DNA of 5,268 nt. Origin: Ruminococcus sp. (GTDB lineage: Bacteria; Bacillota; Clostridia; Oscillospirales; Ruminococcaceae). The notes beneath the pieces were generated by a model that was not told where the DNA came from, ran no database searches, and saw nothing but the letters and a program-made list of their open reading frames with translations. Shown here one piece after another: positions 1-3,938 of this stretch. Every line of letters starts with the position of its first letter. Position 1 is the stretch's first letter. The translations under genes were made by a program, and so were the position numbers. Where the stretch lies: contig DYCW01000329.1 in the NCBI GenBank assembly GCA_019417865.1, positions 1 to 5,268 on the forward strand. Direction: 5' to 3'.

Positions 1-26
1 CAGCGTCAGATGTGTATAAGAGACAG
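1..26 (+). other. Residual Nextera transposase adapter (artefact)
   Basis: The first 26 bases match the 3' end of the Illumina Nextera read-1 adapter. Positions 8-26 are the complete 19-bp Tn5 mosaic end (AGATGTGTATAAGAGACAG). This is library-construction sequence left untrimmed at a contig end, not a biological transposon. It creates a false in-frame stop (TAA, 17-19) upstream of the first gene, so that gene's apparent start cannot be trusted. Genomic sequence begins at about position 27. Confidence 0.96.
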
Positions 27-31
27 ATGCA

Positions 32-1147
32 GTGCTGCATGATAAGGAGGGACTGCGACCATGGTTGGTACACCGTTATGTTGATTTTATTTGTAATCGG
101 ATGATGCGATCGAATTTTAAAACGGTTCAGGAAAAGATACAGTTACTGGAAAAGAAAATTGAAAAATATCAATCCTATGTTCTTTCTGAAATGTCGCTTG
201 CCGAATTGAACACATGCTATAAAAAATTTCAGAATACAATGGTTGCTTGCTGGCATTATACCTTGTTAGGTGTACTAAATAGTCGGGTTGCCATTCAGCG
301 ATTGAGAAAAAGTTTAGAGAAAACGCATCCGGAAATGCCGTCCAGTGCATATTATCAGTATGCAACAGGCATGATGCCAGTGCCATCATGGGCAGGAAAA
401 CGGCTGCGAGAGCGGATTGCGGTTGCACAGAAATCGGAAAGCTATCGAAAACAATTTTTAAAACAGCAGGATCAGCTGGTGGCATTGTTCAAAACGCTGT
501 TTCAAGCTGTGGGAAAGCGGCTGGAGGAAGTGGGCTCCATTTCTTGTGCAGATGATGTACATTATTTGACACTGAAAGAGGTACGTGCTTCTATGGAAGA
601 TCCTTCCGTACGATGGGAGGCAGAAAAAACGCAATGGAGAAGAGCTGCTTATCATTGGTATCAGCAGCTGCCAAACTATACAGAGATTGTTTTGCAGGAA
701 AAGTGTATTGGACAGAGGAAAGAGCAGCTGACACATATTGTTTTCCCAAGCGGAAATGGAAAAACACAAGGACGCCCCTGCATGCCAGGGATGGCAAAAG
801 GGAATGTAATAATTTGCAATGCAGAGACAAAGTTGGAGGCTGAGCAGGTAGAAGGAAACATTTTAGTTGCGGAGAAAATTTCAAAAGAATTGCTCTCACT
901 GCCGTTAAAAGGATTGATTATAGAAGAAGAGCGAACCTATGAAGAAGTGGCTGCATTGGCAAGTCCGAATGTATCATTTCCAGTGTTGACGGGTGTGCGT
1001 GCGGCATGCAGTTTGCTGCAATATACCCAGCAAGTGTACCTCAATGGCTGGACAGGAGAAATTCGTGCAAATAGTGAACAGGAACAATTTATGCAAAATA
1101 AATGGGCTGGCTATCAATGGAAGAAAATGCAGAAGGTGCAGAAATGA
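32..1147 (+). CDS. PEP-utilising-enzyme-like protein, C-terminal part (5'-truncated)
   Basis: This is the C-terminal 371 residues of a larger protein cut off by the contig end. The frame is open back to the adapter junction, so the GTG at 32 is only the first available start and has no ribosome binding site. A long helical region (residues 1-160) leads into a motif typical of PEP synthase/rifampicin-phosphotransferase-like proteins, with GKRLEEVG at 161-168 and DDVHYLTLKEV at 174-184. A swivelling phosphohistidine-type domain follows at about 248-346: RPCMPGMAKGNVII (248-261), NILVAEKIS (276-284), FPVLTGV (316-322) and NGWTGEIR (338-345). The family's GG-x-SHAA segment, with the catalytic His, aligns here with EERTYEEVAA (299-308), so a Glu (about residue 305) sits where His is expected. 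Known members transfer phosphate between ATP, PEP or pyruvate, or a drug, through that His. This copy is probably inactive in that step or repurposed. The N-terminal ATP-grasp domain, if any, lies outside the window. The assignment rests on remembered motifs, not on a search. Confidence 0.72.
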   Translation: MLHDKEGLRPWLVHRYVDFICNRMMRSNFKTVQEKIQLLEKKIEKYQSYVLSEMSLAELNTCYKKFQNTMVACWHYTLLGVLNSRVAIQRLRKSLEKTHPEMPSSAYYQYATGMMPVPSWAGKRLRERIAVAQKSESYRKQFLKQQDQLVALFKTLFQAVGKRLEEVGSISCADDVHYLTLKEVRASMEDPSVRWEAEKTQWRRAAYHWYQQLPNYTEIVLQEKCIGQRKEQLTHIVFPSGNGKTQGRPCMPGMAKGNVIICNAETKLEAEQVEGNILVAEKISKELLSLPLKGLIIEEERTYEEVAALASPNVSFPVLTGVRAACSLLQYTQQVYLNGWTGEIRANSEQEQFMQNKWAGYQWKKMQKVQK

Positions 1148-1159
1148 TGGGAAAGTACA

Positions 1160-1192
1160 GCTGTTCATGAAAATATGTGCAGCCTCTTTTTA
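1160..1192 (+). terminator. Probable Rho-independent terminator after the PEP-utilising-like gene
   Basis: GCTGTTCAT (1160-1168) pairs with ATGTGCAGC (1175-1183) through one G-U and one T-T mismatch, with a short A-rich loop. A CTCTTTTTAC tract follows at 1184-1193. It lies 12 nt after the stop codon at 1145-1147. The stem is imperfect, so efficiency is uncertain. Confidence 0.55.
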
Positions 1193-1236
1193 CTGAAAAA
1201 TCACATGGATTTCCATTTTGAAGTATCGCTCTTTTC

Positions 1237-1265
1237 TTGACAAACGCAGTAAAAACAGGTATACT
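1237..1265 (+). promoter_or_regulatory. Sigma-A-type promoter of the hydrogenase gene
   Basis: A perfect -35 TTGACA (1237-1242) is separated by exactly 17 nt from a -10 TATACT (1260-1265, 5/6 to TATAAT). The predicted transcript start is near 1272, giving a leader of roughly 80 nt before the hydrogenase ATG at 1355. No other gene lies between. Confidence 0.85.
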
Positions 1266-1276
1266 GTATTTATACC
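1258..1276. promoter_or_regulatory. Perfect dyad over the -10 and start site (candidate operator)
   Basis: GGTATA (1258-1263) and TATACC (1271-1276) form a perfect 6-bp inverted repeat around a 7-nt centre. The dyad overlaps the hydrogenase -10 box and the predicted transcription start. A dimeric regulator bound there would block RNA polymerase. The sequence does not resemble the Rex consensus (TTGTGA-N6-TCACAA), and I cannot name the regulator. It could also be a chance repeat in an AT-rich promoter. Confidence 0.45.
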
Positions 1277-1354
1277 GTTTCTATGCATTTTGGCAGAGAA
1301 TCATAGAGGCGGAGCGGACGGATAAAAAGTGTTGAAAACAAGAGGAGTTAAAAC

Positions 1355-2830
1355 ATGGCTACGAATGATGCGACGATTGTTAAGATAAAACATGAAATTT
1401 TAGAGGAAGTTGCAAAGCTGGTTTTTGATGGAAAGTTTGAGGAAGAAAAAGAAGAATTGCCGCTGCGGATGATGCCGGGACCCACGGCAAAATATCGCTG
1501 CTGTGTCTACAAGGAACGAGAAATTGTACGGCAGCGTGTGCGGTTGGCGGAGGGCAAAAATGTAGAAGGGGCTCCCAATAATCTGGTGGTACAGGTTGTG
1601 CGGGCTGCCTGTGAAGAATGTCCGATTTCCCGGTATGTGGTAACCGACAACTGTCAGAAGTGTATGGGAAAGGCTTGCCAGCAGTCTTGCCGTTTTGGAG
1701 CCATTGACATCGGACGCTCCAGAGCACATATTAATCCGTCTCTTTGCAAGGAATGTGGAAAATGTGCAAAGGCATGTCCCTATAATGCGATTGCTGACCT
1801 GATTCGTCCCTGTAAGCGGAGCTGCCCAGTCAATGCAATGACTATGGATGAATACGGTGTTTGTCAGATTGATGAGAGCAAATGCATTGAGTGTGGGCAG
1901 TGTATTCACAGCTGCCCGTTTGGTGCAATTAGTTCAAAGGCATTTTTGGTGGATGTGGTAAAGGATTTGGTGGCAGGCAAGCGAGTCGTTGCTATGATTG
2001 CCCCGAGTGCAGAAGGACAGTTCGGTGAAGGAATTACAGTTACGAGCTGGAGAAAAGCATTGCAGCAGGTTGGTTTTGCAGATTTAGTGGAGGTTGCGTT
2101 GGGGGCAGATATGACCGCAAATGCAGAAGCAGCAGAATGGGCAGAGGCATATCAAGAGGGGAAAAAGAAAACGACTTCCTGCTGTCCAGCATTTGTGAAT
2201 ATGATTGAAAAGCATTACCCGATGCTGAAGGAAAATGCCTCCACAACTGTTTCTCCGATGTGTGCCGTGTCTCGAAAACTGAAAGCAGAGCACCCAGGAA
2301 CAATTACTGTCTTTATCGGACCTTGTGTTGCCAAGAAAAGCGAGGTATTGGAGCAGCGTCTGGATGGTAATGCAGACTATGTGCTGACATTTGGTGAAAT
2401 TCGTGCGATTATTCGTGCAAAAGGCGTAACGCTGAAACCGGAACCGAATGAGCAGCAGGATGGCAGCGTCTTTGGTAAGCGGTTCGGTGACAGCGGCGGG
2501 GTAACCGCAGCGGTTTTGGAAGGCATGAAAGAACAGGGCTTTACAGAAGAAATCAAGGTACATAAGTGCAATGGTGCAGAGGAATGCAAGAAGGCATTGT
2601 TGCTTATGAAGCTGGGCAGACTGCCGGCAGATTTCGTAGAAGGTATGGCATGTGTTGGCGGTTGTGTGGGTGGACCAAGCCGGCATATCGAACCAGAGGT
2701 GACAAAGAAAAGCCGGGATAAGTTGATTGGGCAGGCAGACGATCGGAATATTGCAGAAAACCTAAATCGGTTTGCGAATATTGAAACTGTCAATATGCAC
2801 CGCAGTCACGAGACACCCAAAGCAGAATAA
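1355..2830 (+). CDS. Monomeric [FeFe] hydrogenase, group B-type, with ferredoxin-like Fe-S domains
   Basis: The product is a cytoplasmic [FeFe] hydrogenase of 491 residues, near the usual length of the monomeric B1/B3-type family, and it would reversibly reduce protons to H2. AGAGGAG (1341-1347) sits 7 nt before ATG 1355. The N-terminal third is cysteine-rich: C86/C89, a C100-x2-C-x4-C-x3-C112 set, the classic CxxCxxCxxxC motifs C131-C141 and C177-C187, and a C153/C157 pair. These suggest two or more [4Fe-4S] relay clusters. H-cluster motifs follow. L1 is TTSCCPAF at 273-280 (C276 matches the proton-relay Cys and C277 a cluster ligand of Clostridium pasteurianum CpI). L2 is IGPCVAKKSE at 321-330 (C324). 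L3 is EGMACVGGCVGG at 429-440 (C433, C437). All four expected H-cluster cysteines are therefore present. L2 has Gly where CpI has Met before Pro-Cys. There is no signal peptide, membrane segment or second subunit. The H-cluster maturases HydE, HydF and HydG are not here and must be encoded elsewhere. The gene has its own promoter and terminator. Physiological direction and electron partner (probably ferredoxin) are inference. Confidence 0.95.
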   Translation: MATNDATIVKIKHEILEEVAKLVFDGKFEEEKEELPLRMMPGPTAKYRCCVYKEREIVRQRVRLAEGKNVEGAPNNLVVQVVRAACEECPISRYVVTDNCQKCMGKACQQSCRFGAIDIGRSRAHINPSLCKECGKCAKACPYNAIADLIRPCKRSCPVNAMTMDEYGVCQIDESKCIECGQCIHSCPFGAISSKAFLVDVVKDLVAGKRVVAMIAPSAEGQFGEGITVTSWRKALQQVGFADLVEVALGADMTANAEAAEWAEAYQEGKKKTTSCCPAFVNMIEKHYPMLKENASTTVSPMCAVSRKLKAEHPGTITVFIGPCVAKKSEVLEQRLDGNADYVLTFGEIRAIIRAKGVTLKPEPNEQQDGSVFGKRFGDSGGVTAAVLEGMKEQGFTEEIKVHKCNGAEECKKALLLMKLGRLPADFVEGMACVGGCVGGPSRHIEPEVTKKSRDKLIGQADDRNIAENLNRFANIETVNMHRSHETPKAE

Positions 2831-2848
2831 CAATTGATAGAAAATAGA

Positions 2849-2889
2849 AGCACTGTTGGCTGTATCAAAACAGTCAGCAGTGCTTTTTG
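2849..2889 (+). terminator. Strong Rho-independent terminator of the hydrogenase gene
   Basis: AGCACTGTTGGCTG (2849-2862) pairs with CAGTCAGCAGTGCT (2871-2884). The outer 7 bp are perfect and the inner part has two G-U pairs. The loop is 8 nt and is followed by TTTTTG. It starts 18 nt after the hydrogenase stop codon and isolates that gene from the region downstream. Confidence 0.92.
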
Positions 2890-3075
2890 TACAAATAACA
2901 CAAAGTTATCACATCATCTACACACGGAAATAGAACAGCAAACTTTAAAAATCAAAATGAAGCATCTCTAAACAGAAAAAAGAAAAGCAAATGCGAAAAA
3001 ATGTAAAGTAAAAAGGCAAATTCACGTTATTAAGCATATTTCACACTCAATTAAACAAAAAACGAGCAAAAACTA
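2890..3075. other. AT-rich spacer with no recognisable gene
   Basis: This A-rich stretch between the hydrogenase terminator and the next promoter has no open frame with a ribosome binding site on either strand. The only structure seen is a short ATAAC/GTTAT inverted repeat at about 2896-2910. The strong A bias on the + strand could act as an UP-like element for the promoter at 3076, which is inference. Confidence 0.6.
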
Positions 3076-3109
3076 TTGACAAATCACAAAAGGTGTGGTA
3101 TTATATAAT
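3076..3109 (+). promoter_or_regulatory. Consensus promoter of the orphan transcript
   Basis: A perfect -35 TTGACA (3076-3081) lies 17 nt upstream of TATTAT (3099-3104). A perfect TATAAT overlaps immediately downstream (3104-3109), although its spacing to this -35 is 22 nt. A run of A-tracts precedes the -35. Predicted transcription starts near 3111-3116 in a purine-rich segment. By sequence this is one of the two best promoters in the window, yet no normal-sized gene follows it. Confidence 0.85.
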
Positions 3110-3196
3110 CAAGGAAAGGGAAAGAGAACAAAGACCAAAAGAGATACTTCAAAAGGAGATCTTAAACGGAATTCGTTCTTGTATCAGCTTTCGGAG

Positions 3197-3236
3197 TGCA
3201 TTTTAAGGTTTAAGACAATTGGTCTTTTAAAATGCA
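3197..3236 (+). other. Long hairpin in the 5' part of the orphan RNA
   Basis: TGCATTTTAA (3197-3206) pairs perfectly with TTAAAATGCA (3227-3236). After a 5-nt left bulge, AAGAC (3212-3216) pairs with GTCTT (3222-3226) around the loop AATTG. A T-rich run (GATATTTTTCC, 3237-3247) follows, so it could act as a weak, AU-rich attenuator hairpin just before the first SD-ATG module at 3251. It could equally be a simple structural arm. Confidence 0.6.
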
Positions 3237-3256
3237 GATATTTTTCCAGTAAGGAG

Positions 3257-3319
3257 GATGAGATCCCATGGCAAGTGAAGAACCACAGTACATATGCTGT
3301 CAGGATCGCATCTTGATCC
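3257..3319 (+). promoter_or_regulatory. Alternative stems around the first tiny ORF start
   Basis: GATGAGATCC (3257-3266) can pair with GGATCGCATC (3303-3312) at 9 of 10 positions. This would enclose the ATG at 3268 and most of its tiny ORF in the loop, with an inner ACAG/CTGT hairpin at 3285-3300. The same GGATC (3303-3307) can instead pair with GATCC (3315-3319). The two stems are mutually exclusive, which could couple translation of the tiny ORF to RNA folding. No experimental support is visible. Confidence 0.4.
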
Positions 3320-3330
3320 AGTCGTTGTAA
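3268..3330 (+). CDS. Tiny ORF A, 20 aa (MASEEPQYICCQDRILIQSL)
   Basis: ATG at 3268 follows a near-perfect AAGGAGG (3251-3257) at 10 nt, the strongest Shine-Dalgarno in the orphan transcript. The frame closes at TAA 3328-3330. The peptide is acidic at its N-terminus and carries a Cys-Cys pair at residues 10-11. It has no membrane segment or signal peptide and I know no homologue. The start belongs to the same SD-TGAG-TCC-ATG element that recurs downstream. It may be a real small protein, a leader peptide whose translation switches the surrounding stems, or a by-product of a conserved RNA element. Confidence 0.35.
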   Translation: MASEEPQYICCQDRILIQSL

Positions 3331-3455
3331 GAAAAGGGTAGCTTGTATCAGAAAAACTGGTCACATACCAAGGAAATGAAAAATCGGACAGGCTGGAAAA
3401 TGGACTGCGGTTTGGCGAATGTAGCTGTACCAACGGAAAATTCGGATTGGCAGCA

Positions 3456-3509
3456 TAGGTGAAGTACCTAATACAAGATGATGACGATCTTGTATCTTCG
3501 GCGAAAGCC
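3456..3509 (+). other. Cluster of adjacent hairpins in the central part of the orphan RNA
   Basis: TAGGT (3456-3460) pairs with ACCTA (3466-3470) around GAAGT. Directly abutting it, ATACAAGAT (3471-3479) pairs perfectly with ATCTTGTAT (3487-3495) around a 7-nt loop. A short GGC-GAAA-GCC hairpin with a GNRA tetraloop follows (3500-3509). With no nucleotide between the first two stems, coaxial stacking is plausible. The surrounding bases (about 3331-3545) hold no usable open frame, so this part reads as RNA structure rather than coding sequence. Confidence 0.5.
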
Positions 3510-3559
3510 TTGAGAATAGATGCCGGAACGAAATTTCGCAGAGTAAAGGGATGATTCTT

Positions 3560-3601
3560 ATGACAAGAAGAGCCTATTTATGTATGCAGTTTACAAAATA
3601 A
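3560..3601 (+). CDS. Tiny ORF B, 13 aa (MTRRAYLCMQFTK)
   Basis: ATG 3560 follows AAAGGG (3545-3550) at 9 nt, and the frame ends at TAA 3599-3601. The peptide is basic and hydrophobic with one Cys. The ATG lies in the loop of a 5-bp TTCTT/AAGAA hairpin (3555-3569). It is the second longest frame opened by the repeated element. There is no recognisable homologue, and coding is unproven. Confidence 0.25.
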   Translation: MTRRAYLCMQFTK

Positions 3602-3619
3602 TTGAAAAAGGTGAGTCCA

Positions 3620-3640
3620 ATGGAAGTGCAGATTTTTTAA
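3620..3640 (+). CDS. Tiny ORF C, 6 aa (MEVQIF)
   Basis: It opens at the ATG of array copy C after AAAAAGG (3605-3611) and closes at TAA 3638-3640. Six codons are too few to judge by composition. It is listed because the start context is repeated; the peptide may be irrelevant. Confidence 0.12.
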   Translation: MEVQIF

Positions 3641-3670
3641 ATTATATCTGAAATAAAAGGAATGAGTCCC

Positions 3671-3700
3671 ATGGAAGGTTACCATATTACTGAAAATTGA
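3671..3700 (+). CDS. Tiny ORF D, 9 aa (MEGYHITEN)
   Basis: It opens at the ATG of array copy D, 10 nt after AAAAGG (3655-3660), and ends at TGA 3698-3700. It shares the Met-Glu start with ORF C because the element itself includes ATGGAAG. The rest is unrelated. Coding is unproven. Confidence 0.14.
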   Translation: MEGYHITEN

Positions 3701-3778
3701 ATTTTATGTAAGGGTGGTTCCCATGTATTGATAATTTAGCCTCCTAAGAAACGATATTGTTTGAAAAAGGTGAGTCCA

Positions 3779-3814
3779 GTGGCTAAGAAAAGAGATTGTT
3801 TGGCTGAAAAATAA
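3779..3814 (+). CDS. Tiny ORF F, 11 aa (GTG start; AKKRDCLAEK after the start)
   Basis: It opens at the GTG that replaces ATG in array copy F, 8 nt after AAAAAGG (3764-3770), and ends at TAA 3812-3814. The peptide is lysine-rich with one Cys. Copy E upstream gives only Met-Tyr before TGA (3729-3731), and copy G downstream has ATC in place of ATG, so start-codon conservation decays towards the 3' end. Confidence 0.14.
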   Translation: MAKKRDCLAEK

Positions 3815-3900
3815 GATGTTGGGAGTGAGTCCAATCGAAGCTTCAGCGAAAGAATGAAAGTTCTTTCAAATCCTTTGTCTGAAAAAATAGAATAAAATAT

Positions 3901-3938
3901 GCACCCTGAGCGGAGGTCTCCCGCTTCGGGTGCTTTTT
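3901..3938. terminator. Convergent terminator shared by the orphan RNA and the radical SAM operon
   Basis: GCACCCTGAGCGG (3901-3913) pairs with CCGCTTCGGGTGC (3921-3933): 6 perfect outer and 4 perfect inner base pairs flank a 3-nt region with one mismatch and one G-U. TTTTT follows at 3934-3938 for the + strand. On the - strand the hairpin begins 4 nt past the radical SAM stop codon (3937-3939) and is followed by ATATTTTATT. It should terminate well on + and moderately on -. Confidence 0.9.

Larger units (their letters stand above)
3178..3496 (+). repeat. Three-copy CTTGTATC direct repeat with one complementary partner
   Basis: CTTGTATCAG occurs at 3178-3187 and again at 3342-3351. CTTGTATC recurs at 3489-3496. 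The first and third copies are both followed by TTCGG (3190-3194 and 3496-3500). The complement ATACAAG occurs at 3471-3477 and forms a local 9-bp hairpin with the third copy. Each other copy could replace the third as the pairing partner over 7 bp. This is the layout of an RNA with alternative folds, but the ligand or signal, if any, is unknown. Confidence 0.5.
3545..3840 (+). repeat. Phased array of SD-TGAGTCC-ATG elements
   Basis: Six imperfect copies of one element of about 23 nt, consensus near AAAAGGTGAGTCCMATGGAAG, lie at B 3545-3567, C 3604-3626, D 3654-3676, E 3708-3725, F 3763-3787 and G 3818-3840. A seventh, related copy (A) lies at 3251-3275. The TGAGTCC-like cores start at 3552, 3612, 3663, 3715, 3771 and 3826, giving spacings of 60, 51, 52, 56 and 55 nt. 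The purine run resembles a Shine-Dalgarno. ATG follows the CC in A, C, D and E, ATG follows a TCTT variant in B, GTG follows in F, and ATC replaces it in G. The sequences between copies are not similar to one another, so this is not a simple tandem duplication or a CRISPR array (spacing, element length and divergence are wrong). Confidence 0.6.
3115..3938 (+). ncRNA. Orphan structured transcript of about 0.82 kb, unrecognised
   Basis: A consensus promoter (3076-3109) and a strong terminator (3901-3938) bound a segment without a credible gene of normal size. Visible structure includes a 10-bp perfect stem with an inner 5-bp stem (3197-3236), a 9+1 stem around a tiny ORF start (3257-3312), a tandem pair of hairpins (3456-3495), three copies of CTTGTATC able to compete for one ATACAAG, and a 3' array of phased SD-like elements (3545-3840). 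Two readings are possible: a large regulatory or structural RNA, or an mRNA for a series of tiny peptides. I considered tmRNA, RNase P RNA, 6S RNA, T-box and group I/II introns and saw none of their signature sequences. I cannot exclude an existing Rfam family of large orphan RNAs (OLE, ROOL, GOLLD, HEARO). The neighbouring gene downstream is convergent, so this is not its leader. Confidence 0.5.

Noticed and set aside
27..40. Inverted repeat ATGCAG-TG-CTGCAT directly after the adapter
   Set aside because: It could hint at a hairpin-derived chimeric read, but it is short and the protein frame continues plausibly through it, so chance is the simpler explanation.
1205..1216. ATGGA-TT-TCCAT palindrome upstream of the hydrogenase promoter as an operator
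   Set aside because: Short, AT-rich and upstream of the -35 with no second copy. It is too weak to annotate.
1400..2793. Long - strand open frames (200, 169 and 138 codons) over the hydrogenase gene
   Set aside because: They are shadow frames of a clearly coding + strand gene, lack convincing ribosome binding sites and show no family motifs.
3095..3316. A 73-codon + strand frame over the 5' part of the orphan transcript
   Set aside because: Its GTG start lies inside the promoter spacer, upstream of the predicted transcription start, it has no SD, and the frame runs through the long hairpin and the strong SD of ORF A. It is very unlikely to be translated.
3709..3724. AGGGTGGTTCCC resembling a T-box (GGGTGGNACCGCG)
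   Set aside because: The ACCGCG part is absent, no specifier or antiterminator stems are seen, and the segment is better explained as copy E of the repeated SD-like element.
3545..3840. Degenerate CRISPR array
   Set aside because: Elements are about 23 nt, strongly divergent, irregularly spaced by CRISPR standards, and contain SD and start codons. No cas genes are present.
3115..3900. CsrA/RsmA-type sponge RNA because of many GGA motifs
   Set aside because: By my rough count GGA frequency is close to what the purine-rich composition predicts, and the GGAs are not systematically in hairpin loops.
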